The notes below the pieces were generated by a model, which had not been told where the DNA came from, ran no database searches, and saw nothing but the letters and a program-made list of their open reading frames with translations. Source: CAWEQO01 sp963811225 (GTDB lineage Bacteria > Chloroflexota > Anaerolineae > Anaerolineales > Anaerolineaceae). Taken from it: DNA of 64,000 nt. Shown in pieces: positions 42,168-51,880 of the stretch (within the stretch, counting starts at the first letter, position 1; every line of letters begins with the position of its first letter). The DNA is taken from the NCBI GenBank assembly GCA_963811225.1, contig CAWEQO010000004.1:390231-454230 (forward strand), read 5' to 3'. The translations under genes were made by a program, and so were the position numbers.

Positions 42168-43892
42168 TTAGTTCCCTGACCGCAGCTGTACGGTTACTTC
42201 CGAAATACCCAGCGAATGTCCCAGCTCCAACGCTGCGGTGCGTAGGATGCTGTCAATGTCGGCAGAGGAGCGTACCCGGGCCGAGATTTCCGAAACCATG
42301 TGCTCTTGTTCTGCCCGCATTTGGATCGTCTCCATCAGACGGGCATTTTCCAGTGCCAGCGCCATGCGGTTGGCTGTGGTTTCCAGCAGCTTGATCCGGT
42401 CTTGGGTGAGCGCATCTTCTTGAAAGTGCACGTCCAGCACGCCGATTACCTGCCGGCGCAGGCGAATGGGAATCGCCACAGGCGTCTCGCACCTGCCGCC
42501 TCCCGGTGGGGTCTTGGATCCACCCACCACCACCTCGCCGGACTCGAACGCTTGCCTGGCTTCGATGCTTTCACTTCCGTCATGCGCTTGCCCGTCTCGC
42601 CGGAATCGGTAGCTCTGCTCCTGACGGGTTTCGTTGAGATGATCCTGCCAGGTCTTTTGGATCTGGTTCTCGGCGCTCGTTTTTACCTCTTGGAGATTCT
42701 GGCGTAGTTGTTCCATCAAGCTGGCTTTTTCGATCGCCACCGCCAGTTGGTCCGCAATCACCTGCAATATATCGATGTCCGCCTGCCCGAAGGACCCGGG
42801 GATGGTACTCTGCACGTCCAGCGCTCCGATGATGGTCTCGCCGATCTTCAACGGAATGGCCATCTCCGCCCGTGTATTCGGCAGCAGCGGGTTCTTGAAG
42901 TGGAAGGTGTCTTTTTCTACATCGTCGGTGATGTGCGCCTCGCCACGACTGACCACGATGCCCACGACACCAATTTCCCCGGACATCAGGCGGTGGCCTC
43001 GCTCGACCATCACCCGTCCGGCGTTGCCTGTGGCGGCCTTCAACACGGCATACTCATTCTTTTCGTCCATTAAGAAAACGCCGACGTGATAAAAGCCGAA
43101 CTGGCTGCGGATAATTTCCGCCGAGCGGTTCAGCAGCTCGTCCAGCTCATTAGCCGTGGTGATGTCACGCGCCAACCGGCTGGCGGCTTCCCATTCCATC
43201 GCTCGCCGCTCCAGCGCCTCCGTGCGCTCAGTCACCTGCGCTTCGAGCAGGTTGCGCTCGTTGCGCAGATCGGTCGTCAACGCACGTTCTGTCTCGACCG
43301 TCCGCTCCAGCCCGCGTGTGAGCACAAAGATCGAGGTGGTTGTGATCGCCGTCAGGGTTATGAAAATGACCGTGCCGGTCATCCAATCGGTCCCATTGCC
43401 CGAATTCGCCATGATCTCTACTGGCGGCAGCGGCACGATTGCGCGGCTCATGAGCATGCCCACCGTTCCAAGCGTAAGCATGCTCAGAACCCCGGCGAAG
43501 ATGCCCATGCGCACCCCCAGGAAGATCGCGCTCATCACCGCGAAGACGATCAAGAATATCCGTCCATCGCCGCTGAGGCCGCTCTCCAGCAGACCCGACA
43601 GCCCCAACACGTACAGGATGAACAACAGGCTGCCTGCCCGGATCAGGTAAGCAATCCAGCGCAGGGATGTGATCGCCAGAATGCCCAGGTACACCAGCGA
43701 GTACAGGACGACCAATCCCCACAGATGCCGCTGGATCGAAGGCCCCAGGGTCGCCAGGAACGCCAGCGTTCCCAGAGCGCTCATCCCGATCAAAATGTAC
43801 TGCAAGATGCGCTCGCGGAAGATCGACAGGCTGTCGTCCGGTGAAATGCTGCCGGGAATTTTCTGCGGATCGATGTTCTGGAAAAAGCTCAT
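42168..43892 (-). CDS. Membrane sensor: six TM-coiled coil-GAF-GAF, no kinase domain
   Basis: This 574-residue protein has six hydrophobic segments in residues 25-190, a coiled coil (EAQVTERTEALERRAMEW), a GAF domain (FGFYHVGVFLMDEKNEYAVL to IADQLAVAIEKASL), a second partial GAF region (TPVAIPIRLRRQVIGVLDVH), and the shared half-GAF tail ending LRSGN. No catalytic output domain is present. Its start overlaps the stop of the next upstream gene by four bases (ATGA type). The architecture is near-identical to the protein encoded at 43889-45589, so the two probably arose by duplication. Confidence 0.88.
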   Translation of the reverse strand: MSFFQNIDPQKIPGSISPDDSLSIFRERILQYILIGMSALGTLAFLATLGPSIQRHLWGLVVLYSLVYLGILAITSLRWIAYLIRAGSLLFILYVLGLSGLLESGLSGDGRIFLIVFAVMSAIFLGVRMGIFAGVLSMLTLGTVGMLMSRAIVPLPPVEIMANSGNGTDWMTGTVIFITLTAITTTSIFVLTRGLERTVETERALTTDLRNERNLLEAQVTERTEALERRAMEWEAASRLARDITTANELDELLNRSAEIIRSQFGFYHVGVFLMDEKNEYAVLKAATGNAGRVMVERGHRLMSGEIGVVGIVVSRGEAHITDDVEKDTFHFKNPLLPNTRAEMAIPLKIGETIIGALDVQSTIPGSFGQADIDILQVIADQLAVAIEKASLMEQLRQNLQEVKTSAENQIQKTWQDHLNETRQEQSYRFRRDGQAHDGSESIEARQAFESGEVVVGGSKTPPGGGRCETPVAIPIRLRRQVIGVLDVHFQEDALTQDRIKLLETTANRMALALENARLMETIQMRAEQEHMVSEISARVRSSADIDSILRTAALELGHSLGISEVTVQLRSGN

Positions 43893-45589
43893 GCAGCACG
43901 CACCTTTCCGTTCTTGCCGTTACTGCCCGGTTGATTGGGTTGTCCGGTTCTCTTGCCGTCCGGCATCAGGTGAACGCCTACCTCGGTTATCGAGGGCAGC
44001 TGGCCCAGCTCCTGAATGGCTGTTTTCATAATCTCTTCAATGCTGATTGCGCTTGCGAATTTCGCTGAGAGCGCGCTGATTTGCTCTTCTTGGGCAGCCC
44101 GGCGCTGAGTTTCGTCCAGCAGGCGGGCATTTTCCAGCGCCAGCGCAGTTTGGGTAGTGATGGCTTCCACCACTGCCCGGTCTTCATCGGAGAGCCCGCT
44201 GTCCTCGATATCGAACGAGATCTCTCCAATGATCTGATCGCGCAGCATAACCGGCACATTAAGCTGGTTTGTGGTCTGCCTTTGCAGCGCCAGCGGATCT
44301 TCGAACGTATGTGTCAGGCCGCCTTGCAGCCGGGCGGTTTCCGCCCAGGCTGTTTCCAAATACTGCCGGTTCAGCGAGCGGATTTCTTCCAGGTCGCGTT
44401 GGTTCTGCTGGAACATCCGCGCATTTTCCAGCGCGGTCGCCAGGCTGTCGGCCACACCCTGATAGACCAGGATGTCGTTCTCATCGAAGGCGTTCGGCTG
44501 GCTTGACTGGATCGTAAGCGCTCCCAGCACTTCGCTGCGCCCGATGATCGGCAGCGCCAGCTCCGAGCGGGTCATCGGCAGGTAGGGGTTGTTGAAGCGT
44601 ACCGGGTCATCACCCACATCCAATGCGATGCGGGCCTGCCGGTTGGCGGTCGTCCAGCCGATCATCGAATTGCCGCCCACCAGCAGCCTATGGCTGTCGG
44701 CGATCATCTTTTTCCCGGCCTCGCCGCTGCCCGCCTGCAAGATGGCGTAGCGCCCACTGTTGTCGATCAAGAACAGGCCGGCATAATACAGTCCGAGCCG
44801 CTCCACCAGCAGTTCGACAACTTGCTCCAGCAGGGTTTGCGGGTCGAGCTCCGAGCTGATCGAGCGTGATACTTCCGCCGCAGCCCGAATTTGGGTGATG
44901 CGCCGTTCCAGGTCGGATGTGCGCTCTTCCACCCTCGTTTCCAGGTTGAAGCGTTCCTCTTCCAGGTGCGTCGAGAGTTCTTTCTGCAAGCGCATGCTCT
45001 GCCGAAATCCCCTCAATAAGGTCATGATGGGGATCGCAGCTGCGCTCGAGACCAGCAGGAAGAAGGCCGTCGAGGTGTTCCAATCGACCTGCAGGCTCGA
45101 ATTGCCGTTGAACCCCAGAGGGGGGGCTGGGATCATCCCGCCGGACATTCCAAAGCCAAAAACCGACAGCGTAGCCAGGCCCAGCAGCAAGCTGATGATC
45201 CCAAACTGGGCTCCGAGGAAGATCCAGGTCAGGGTGTTGAATGTGAGCAGCAGCACTTGCCCATGCCCGGAAAGACCGCTTTGCAGCAGCGATATGATCA
45301 TTGCGATGTACACGATGACCAACACGCTGCCGCTTCGTAAGGTGTATGAAATGCGCCGGAACACAGTCACGCCGTCCAGCAAGAGGATTAGCGAGGTGAA
45401 GACGACGATGTCCAGGTAGCTGGCTTCGCGTATGGCTTTGGTGAGCAGAACGGAATACAACACCCAGCTGAGCCCCACGATAGCCAACATCACGGTTTGG
45501 AACGTTCGCTCGCGGATGATGTCGAACTCGTCTGCGTTGGCGAGGCGTTCGGGAACGGTTCCGGGAAGGAGTTTTGTCAGCCAGTTCAT
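43889..45589 (-). CDS. Membrane sensor: six TM-coiled coil-GAF-GAF, no kinase domain (paralogue)
   Basis: This 566-residue paralogue of the preceding protein has an N-terminal membrane region of six spans, a coiled coil (ETRVEERTSDLERRITQI), a GAF domain (LGLYYAGLFLIDNSGRYAIL to ADSLATALENARMF), a second GAF-like region (LNVPVMLRDQIIGEISFDI), and a tail (ISIEEIMKTAIQELG) ending in a Gly/Asn/Lys-rich stretch. It lacks any kinase or cyclase domain. It overlaps both neighbours by four bases, so the three sensor genes are translationally coupled. Confidence 0.88.
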   Translation of the reverse strand: MNWLTKLLPGTVPERLANADEFDIIRERTFQTVMLAIVGLSWVLYSVLLTKAIREASYLDIVVFTSLILLLDGVTVFRRISYTLRSGSVLVIVYIAMIISLLQSGLSGHGQVLLLTFNTLTWIFLGAQFGIISLLLGLATLSVFGFGMSGGMIPAPPLGFNGNSSLQVDWNTSTAFFLLVSSAAAIPIMTLLRGFRQSMRLQKELSTHLEEERFNLETRVEERTSDLERRITQIRAAAEVSRSISSELDPQTLLEQVVELLVERLGLYYAGLFLIDNSGRYAILQAGSGEAGKKMIADSHRLLVGGNSMIGWTTANRQARIALDVGDDPVRFNNPYLPMTRSELALPIIGRSEVLGALTIQSSQPNAFDENDILVYQGVADSLATALENARMFQQNQRDLEEIRSLNRQYLETAWAETARLQGGLTHTFEDPLALQRQTTNQLNVPVMLRDQIIGEISFDIEDSGLSDEDRAVVEAITTQTALALENARLLDETQRRAAQEEQISALSAKFASAISIEEIMKTAIQELGQLPSITEVGVHLMPDGKRTGQPNQPGSNGKNGKVRAA

Positions 45590-48500
45590 TTCAGGATCTC
45601 CTTTCCGTTCTTGGCGTGCCCACTGCCGTTACCGTTCAAACTGCCATCGCTTTCGCTGCCGGGTTGGGCTGCCTCAGGGGCGATCTTGATTTGCGTCCGT
45701 CTGGCCCCAACAGCCCGCGCAATCTCGCTTGCCGAGGTCTCCAGGATGGTTTGGATATCGACCGAGCGGTGGATGCGGCTGGTGGCCTCGTAGATCAACT
45801 GCTGGCGGTCTACCTGTTTGCGCACGGTGCTAATGAGCTGTGTGTTCGAAAGGATCGCTCCAAGGCTGTTCGCGAGCAGCCCTAACAGGTCCAGGGTGTT
45901 CTCGTCGAAGGCTGAGACCTCCGGACTGGCGGCATGCAGCACGCCGACCAACTCACCGCTGTAGAGGATGGGCGCAGCGATATGCGAGCGATAGGGATCA
46001 TCGCTCTCGGCCGCGTCCGTTTCTTTCCCGGTCAGCAGCAGGGCATGACGCTCCTGCATCATACGTCCGACCGGGCCTTCACCCGGCCGGAAGGCGCTTG
46101 GAGGCGACTCGTTGAGCCCGTAACCGGCTGTGGTCTGCAGTTTCAGCAGACCGGCGGCAGTCAGGTAGACACTGACGGCCGCGCCATTGAGCGCACCCCG
46201 CAAGCCTTCTGCCGCCGCTTCCAGCACCTCTTCGCTGGTTGTCGCCGAAGCGGCCTTCGTAGTGATTTCGTGCAGTTGCCGGTGCTGCTCCAGGTTTTCC
46301 ATAGAGCGGCTGTAGAGATTGGCGTTCATGACCGCCACCGCGATCTGGTCGGCCAGCAGCTTCAAAATCGTGACTTCTTGCTCGCCGTATGCTTCCGCTT
46401 CCCGGCTCTGCACATCGAGAGCGCCAAGCACCTGGGCGCCTACCTTGAGCGGGATCGACAGCTCCGCTCGCGTCTCGGGCAGCAGCGGATTGGCGTAGTA
46501 GTTGGGGTCGTGGGTCACATCGTTGATCACCAGCGGTTCTCCCAGCATCGTCGATTGTCCAACAATCGAGCGTGAGCCGATGGCCAGTTTGTGGCCTCTC
46601 TCCTTCATGGTCCGTCCAACCTCTCCCGTCGATTCTCGAAGGACTGCGTAGATACCCGCCAGGTCGATCAGGAAGATGGAGGCGTGATAGAACCCGAAGC
46701 GCTCTCGCACCAGGTTGACCGCTTTGTTCAGCAGCTCGCTCAATTCCAGCGTGCCGCTGGCGTCGCGCGCAATCTCTGATGCGGTCGTTAGCTGCCGGGC
46801 GGCTTGCTGGGCCATTTCCTCGGTCTTCTTCATTTCGGTCACGTTGCGAGAAATACTCAACAGGCCGACCAACCGATTATCCTTATCGATCATGGGGGTG
46901 CGGCTCCGCAAGCGCCAGCTGACCTGGCCGTTCTCGTCTGCTTCTTCGTGGATCTCGCCGATCTCCGCTTGCCTTGACTCCAGCAGCGCCTGATCTTCCT
47001 TCTCTCTTTCCAGCGCCGTTTCCGGGTCGTACAGTTCATAGTCGGTCATTCCGATCAATTGGTCCGGCGACGACTTGCCCAGGTGCAGAGCATACCTGCG
47101 CCCGGCCCGGATGTAACGGCCGGCCCGATCCTTGAAGTAGGCGAAGTCCGGTGTGTTCATCAGCCAAGAGGAGAGTAGGAACTGCTCTTGTTGGAAAGCA
47201 TCCAGCGCTTCTTTCAGGTCGGCCACCAGCTGCGCCTTCTTGAACCAGATTGCCAGCGTGGCAGCCATCATGCCGAACAGTTTCACATCCTGCTCGCGGA
47301 ACCGGTTTTCGCCCCGCGCGTCTTGGATCAATAAGGCCCCGATGGATTTCCCATCGACCACCAGTGGGATGCCCAGCCAGGACTGGGCCGGCTTCCCAAA
47401 TATCTTGATGCTCAAATCCTCCACCCGTTTTGCCATCCGGTTGAGCAGCACCGGCTGCCGAGATTCCATCAGGGTGTTGATCAGCCCGGCGCCCAGCGTA
47501 AACGGTTCCGGCGAGCGTTTTTCGCCCAACTCGTTGAACACGAATGGGAACTCCATTTGCCTGGCTTGTTGGTTGTGGATGCCAATCGCGAACTCGAGCC
47601 CGCCTGCCACCCGCGCCGACTGCTGCCGGAAGGCCGACACCAGGTCCGCCAGTTGGGTTTCTTCTGATACGTGATGCGACAACTGCTCGAGCGCTTCCAG
47701 CTCCGCCAGGCGCTCCTCCAATTCCTTCAAGATGCGGAAGCGGCTGAGAACGCTCGCCGCCACATCGATCAGGTTGGCGAACGGCTGTATCGCCGCTTCG
47801 TTCAGCTGTCCGATCTCGCGCTCTCCAAGAATGATGATCTTTGTCAGGGCCCCGGCTTCGAATATCGGGAACAGCACTGCGCCACGGCAGCCGCGCCGTA
47901 AGTAGAATGAGAGAATGTGGTCAAAGGGTGTCAGGGTAGAGATGTCGTCAATGCGGATGTATCCCGGCCCATTGAACTGCTCCGGCACCTGCTTCAGCGG
48001 CAGGGTCAGCCCTTCCATACTGTTAACCGAGGCGGGGTTCTTGGCGTCGTAAATGGCGACCGCCCGGATGTGGTCTTCATGCAGTTCATAGACGCCGCTC
48101 ACGTAAATGCTCGCCGCAATGGCATCCTTCAGCAGGGTCAACGCCCGCTCTTCGCTTTCCGCCTGTGTGATCTGGCGGCTGGTGCGGTAGAGCATTGAGG
48201 TCTCTGCCAGGTTGACTTCTGCCGTTTCCAGCAGGCTGGCGTTCTGCATGCCCGATGCCATCTGGTTGGAAAGCGATTGCAGCGCCGAAAGCGTATCGTT
48301 ATCGAAGGTTTCTGGATTCTCACTCTGTACATCCAGCACCGCGACCACCTGGTTGCCCAGGATGATCGGGATGGCTGCCTCTGAGCGAGCCCCAGGCAGC
48401 AAGGTGGATTGCGTGTAGCTGGTCTCACTGCTGTCCGTGATCGCGCCGGCTTGATTGTTGGCTCCCACCCAACCGACCAGTGAATCCGCACCCAGGCGCA

Positions 48501-49910
48501 GGCGCTGGTCGAATAGGGTTTTCCCGGTAGGCTCGCGCTGGTTTTCTTGCTCCAACTCGGCAAACATACCGCTCGAGTTGATCAGGAAGATGCCCGCATA
48601 CAGATAATGGAAACGCTCAACCACCAGTTCCACGGTGCGGTTGATGATCTCGCTCTGGCTGTTTGCCGAGGTTGCCAGGACGGCCACCTCGGAAGCCAGC
48701 CGCACCTGTTCGGTCCGCTCGGCCACCTTTTGTTCCATCGAGTGGTACAGGCCGGTCAGTTCATCCACCATACGGTCGAGGGCGTTGGCCAGCTGCCCGA
48801 TCTCATCTTTGCGCTTGAAATGGGCCCGCTTTTCCCACTCGCCTTGTGTGAAATCATGCGCCAGTTGGGCCAGCTGCAGCAGCGGCGTAATAAAGCTGCG
48901 GGTTGCGATCACCGCGACAATGCCCGACAAGACCAGCGTAAATCCAAGCAGGATCAGGTTGAAAGAGGACAGCACCGGCACCTGACTGTAGATCGCCTGT
49001 TCCGGCACTTGCAAAACGTACCCAAGCTGCAGCTCTGGCATCCAACGGATCGCGCCGATCACGGGCGTAGTCTCATCGTAGGACGCGAACCGGGTTGCTT
49101 TATTCAGGCCCCCGTCTCGGATGATTGTCATCAGGCGCTGTTGGTAGCTGCCGGAGTCGGGAACCGATTGCAAAGCATCCATGTTCGCGTAGCTGTCGAG
49201 GACTTCTCCTGCGTTTGTGAGGAAGAACGATTCGGCCGTTGGGAAAAATGCCTGCGAGCTGATCAGGCTGTTCCGGAACAGCGATGAAGTAGCCGTCCAA
49301 ACCATGACGACATCCAGGTTCCGGGCGGGGTCTACAATCTTACGGGTCGTAAACACCACCATCTGATCGATGTAAATCGGGGCGGGGCTGTAGAGAGCGG
49401 TTGTGCCATCGCTGCCCAAAATCCCCATGATTTGTTTGTTGCGTTTGAAGTCGAGCGCTCGCCAATCCGTTTCGCTCGAAAGAATGAGCCGGCCGTCCGG
49501 TGTGAAAACTGAGACCTGGTTTTCATAGTTTGCATTGCTGGAGCTGAACATTTCCCGATAGCTTCCCAGGTAGTCGCCCAGGTTGGCCTGCTGTTGCGCG
49601 TCCTCCATATCTTCCATGAAATTTGACAGCATGATCTTAAAAGAAAATTGTTCGCCATCATATCGGCGATCATTTTTCCGTCGATGATAGACGCTTCAAT
49701 TTCCTCAACCTGAACCTGCGTGATATCCTGGAGCTGCAGTTCCGTCTGTTCTCGCAGCACTTGCCGGGACCGAAGGTAAGTTGCGCTGCCAAGCAGCAGC
49801 ACGGGGAAGAGGGAAAGCGCCACCAGCAGCAAAACCACCGTTCCGGCGAGGCTGTTGTTGAAGGCGCGAAAGAGCTTTGCGTTGCGAACGGTCAGGGGTT
49901 TTACTTGCAT
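45586..49910 (-). CDS. Membrane sensor: Cache-HAMP-GAFn-PAS-GAF-GAF, no kinase domain (frameshifted)
   Basis: The intact protein has about 1,440 residues. It starts at ATG 49910 with a membrane span (VVLLLVALSLFPVLLLGSA), a Cache-like extracytoplasmic domain, a second span (LILLGFTLVLSGIVAVIA), HAMP, three GAF-type domains, a PAS domain (MNTPDFAYFKDRAGRYIRAG to VTEMKK), a GAF very like those of the neighbouring sensors (FGFYHASIFLIDLAGIYAVL), another GAF, and a half-GAF tail ending in Gly/Asn/Lys repeats. The frame breaks near 49639-49647, where one missing T in a TTTT run (minus strand) would restore it, so an assembly error is likely. No kinase domain is present. Confidence 0.86.
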
Positions 49911-49923
49911 ATTGGATTCCCCC

Positions 49924-50379
49924 TTAGCTCATTTCCCAAACGGCTTCACCCGAAAGCATGCGTTGGATTTGGTCTGGAAAGCGGTCTGGATCGAGCGGCT
50001 TGCCCAAAAATCCGTTGAAGCCCGACTTGCGGGCCTTTTCCATCTGCTCTGAGCTGGCTTCTGCCGTGACGGCCATCACCGGCACCTCTTTCAATCGCGG
50101 CGATTGGCGGATCTTGCGCAAGGCGCCGTACCCGTCTTCATATGGAAGGCGGATATCCATCAGCACCAGGTCTACCCGCGGGAGGGTGTCTGCATATTCA
50201 ACCACCTCATAGCCGGAGGTTTTCCACTCGCAGTGGATGCCGAGGAAGCCCAACATGCGCGCGATCAGCACGAAGTTGGAAACATTGTCCTCGACCACCA
50301 GGACCGTGATTTCTCGTAAAATGCCGGTTTTCTTAGGGGAACGGGTAGGAACGTTTAATGGAGCGCCGGAATCAGTCAT
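49924..50379 (-). CDS. Single-domain response regulator
   Basis: This 151-residue protein is a receiver domain with a short N-terminal extension: Glu30-Asp31 acidic pair, phospho-acceptor Asp75 in LVLMDIRLPYEDG, Thr-Ala switch in VTAEAS, and Lys in FLGKPLDPDRF. There is no output domain, so it is likely a phosphorelay intermediate or diffusible signal. It lies 13 bases upstream of the large Cache-HAMP sensor gene and 42 bases downstream of another single-domain receiver. Confidence 0.92.
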   Translation of the reverse strand: MTDSGAPLNVPTRSPKKTGILREITVLVVEDNVSNFVLIARMLGFLGIHCEWKTSGYEVVEYADTLPRVDLVLMDIRLPYEDGYGALRKIRQSPRLKEVPVMAVTAEASSEQMEKARKSGFNGFLGKPLDPDRFPDQIQRMLSGEAVWEMS

Positions 50380-50421
50380 GGAATCCTTGCCTCGATGAAA
50401 TAGTGTTGTGATTCGTGCTGT

Positions 50422-50805
50422 TTAGCCGGCCAGGCTCAGGAAGTGAGAGATTTGCTCGCTGAACCGGTCGATATCGATAGGTTTTTCAATGTAGCCGTCG
50501 CATCCGGCGTCCATGGTCTTCTCACGGTCGCCTTTCATGACGTTCGCCGTAATTGCGACGATCGGCACCTGCCGGACAGACGGCATCTTCTTGAGCTTCG
50601 CTGTTAGCGTGTAGCCGTCCATGTCGGGCATGTTGATGTCCATCAAGATCAAGTCAGGACTTTGAGAGTCGATGACCTGCAGGGCTTTGAAGGCGTTCTC
50701 CGCTTCGATGACGTTGTAGCCTTCTGAAAGGAGCAGGCGCCGGACGAGGACACGATTGTCCAGGTTGTCTTCGATGTGCAGGATGGTTTTAGATGATTCT
50801 GGCAT
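50422..50805 (-). CDS. Single-domain response regulator (first gene of the signalling operon)
   Basis: This 127-residue receiver has Glu12-Asp13, phospho-acceptor Asp56 in LILMDINMPDMDG, Thr in ITANVM and Lys in YIEKPIDIDRF. The layout is CheY/DivK-like with no output domain. It is the first gene after the promoter at 50934-50963, with a 5' leader of about 120 bases that contains the palindrome agagataaatctct (50899-50912). It probably exchanges phosphate with the operon's hybrid kinase. Confidence 0.93.
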   Translation of the reverse strand: MPESSKTILHIEDNLDNRVLVRRLLLSEGYNVIEAENAFKALQVIDSQSPDLILMDINMPDMDGYTLTAKLKKMPSVRQVPIVAITANVMKGDREKTMDAGCDGYIEKPIDIDRFSEQISHFLSLAG

Positions 50806-50933
50806 GGCTTCGATGATCCTCTATCAGTGAACCTGTTTGAATGTGCAGGCGCGGCAGTTTGTTAATTGTGATCGTTTGTGGGTGGTTCAGGCGAATAAAG
50901 AGATAAATCTCTATGTCAGCCTATCCGACTTTT

Positions 50934-50963
50934 ATTATACAGAATTACCCGCCCCCATGTCCG
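50934..50963 (-). promoter_or_regulatory. Promoter of the signalling operon
   Basis: Minus-strand CGGACA (50958-50963) and a perfect TATAAT (50934-50939) with an 18-base spacer. The 14-base palindrome 50899-50912 lies just downstream of the expected start and could be an operator. Confidence 0.6.
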
Positions 50964-51010
50964 CTTTCTGATTTGCACTTTTGATAAGAAAGGTTGATGT
51001 AAGCCAAATG

Positions 51011-51037
51011 AAAAGCCGCCCAAGAAAACTGAGCGGC
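51011..51037 (-). terminator. Rho-independent terminator after tRNA-Gly
   Basis: On the minus strand gccgc (51033-51037) pairs with gcggc (51015-51019) around a 13-base loop, followed by TTTT (51011-51014). Confidence 0.6.
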
Positions 51038-51045
51038 ATTTCTAG

Positions 51046-51117
51046 AGCGGGTGATGGGACTCGAACCCACGATATTTTGCTTGGGAAGCAAACGTTCTAC
51101 CACTGAACTACACCCGC
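51046..51117 (-). tRNA. tRNA-Gly (anticodon CCC)
   Basis: On the minus strand the acceptor gcgggtg pairs with the terminal cacccgc-type strand, the D arm is gttcagtggtagaac, the anticodon loop is ttCCCaa on a tttgc/gcaaa stem, and the T loop is ttcgagt. CCA is not encoded; the discriminator is T. It stands between the signalling operon promoter and the small DNA-binding-like gene. Confidence 0.95.
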
Positions 51118-51175
51118 ACTGATAGTGAGATTATAGCCTTCAGCGTTTTCCCTGTCAATAGCATGGGTGATAAAA

Positions 51176-51214
51176 TTGTTCTATGCAGTCGAGCGAATCG
51201 ACTGCATAGAACAA
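51176..51214 (-). terminator. Terminator after the small RHH-like gene
   Basis: A perfect 17-bp stem (51176-51192 with 51198-51214) with a 5-base loop, followed by TTTT on the minus strand, 15 bases after the stop of the small gene. Confidence 0.8.
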
Positions 51215-51228
51215 CGGTGTTCTTCCCC

Positions 51229-51510
51229 TTAGATCAAACCGTGGCGACGCAGGGCATCCCAGGTGGCATCCTTGCGCAGGTCTTCGGTCATCTTGCCTTC
51301 CCGTTCGAGCTGGCGGAAGAGCGCCAACCGCAGGTAATCCGACTGGCTGACCTGCCGATCCTGCCCTCTTTCGGAAACCACATCGAAAACGTTTTTGGTG
51401 ATCAGGCAGCGTACAGGTCTGCCGATCTTATCTTCTGGCGCTTTTGGCGGCCGCCCAGGTGAGCGTGTGCCCTTTTTCCCCCGGTGATTGTCTTCCATGA
51501 TTGTTGTCAT
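51229..51510 (-). CDS. Small probable ribbon-helix-helix-type protein
   Basis: This 93-residue protein starts at ATG 51510 with GGAG nine bases upstream; the upstream in-frame codons have no site. The basic N-terminus (GKKGTRSPGRPPKAPEDK) carries a GRPPK AT-hook-like stretch, followed by a strand (RPVRCLITKNV) and two helices (SQSDYLRLALFRQLEREGK), which is the order of a ribbon-helix-helix fold. DNA binding is therefore likely but not proved. It has its own perfect promoter (51662-51690) and a strong terminator, so it is a monocistronic unit, divergent from mreB. Confidence 0.72.
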   Translation of the reverse strand: MTTIMEDNHRGKKGTRSPGRPPKAPEDKIGRPVRCLITKNVFDVVSERGQDRQVSQSDYLRLALFRQLEREGKMTEDLRKDATWDALRRHGLI

Positions 51511-51661
51511 GCTAACACTCTCCATGTTGTAGTATCGTGAGATCGTCATTGAATGGCGAAGGTTCAGTTGTGACTCGACTTGGGGTTTTCACAGGTGCGC
51601 GAGCAGGGGGACCTGGAAAATCTCTCCTACTTACCTTGTTCAGTCTTTGTTGAAGTCCGGC

Positions 51662-51690
51662 AATTATAGCCGTGTAATCGAGCAGTGTCA
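51662..51690 (-). promoter_or_regulatory. Promoter of the small RHH-like gene
   Basis: Minus-strand TTGACA (51685-51690) and TATAAT (51662-51667) with the ideal 17-base spacer. The leader to ATG 51510 is about 145 bases. Confidence 0.8.
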
Positions 51691-51723
51691 ACCGTTGTCG
51701 GAACACAGGATCGCCATAAAAGG

Positions 51724-51770
51724 CGCCGGTTTTTGGTTGGCATTCAACGGCCGCCAACCAAAAACCGGCG
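51724..51770. repeat. Perfect palindrome between divergent promoters
   Basis: Arms 51724-51741 and 51753-51770 are perfect 18-base complements with an 11-base loop, lying between the small gene's promoter and the mreB promoter. Since it lies between divergent genes, termination of either message is not its obvious role. Confidence 0.75.
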
Positions 51771-51820
51771 TCATTTTCCTCCATCTCCATTCAGCGAAAG
51801 CAATTGACAACTATGCACTA

Positions 51821-51829
51821 TGGTATAAT
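51821..51829 (+). promoter_or_regulatory. Extended -10 promoter of mreB
   Basis: TGG followed by a perfect TATAAT (51824-51829) gives an extended -10 element. A TTGACA lies at 51804-51809 but only 14 bases away, too close for a normal -35, so the extended -10 probably carries the activity. A T-run follows at once. Confidence 0.55.
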
Positions 51830-51880
51830 TTTTTTGCCTGTTTACAACGAGGCATCTCTTTCTTCGATGAGGAGAACAAC

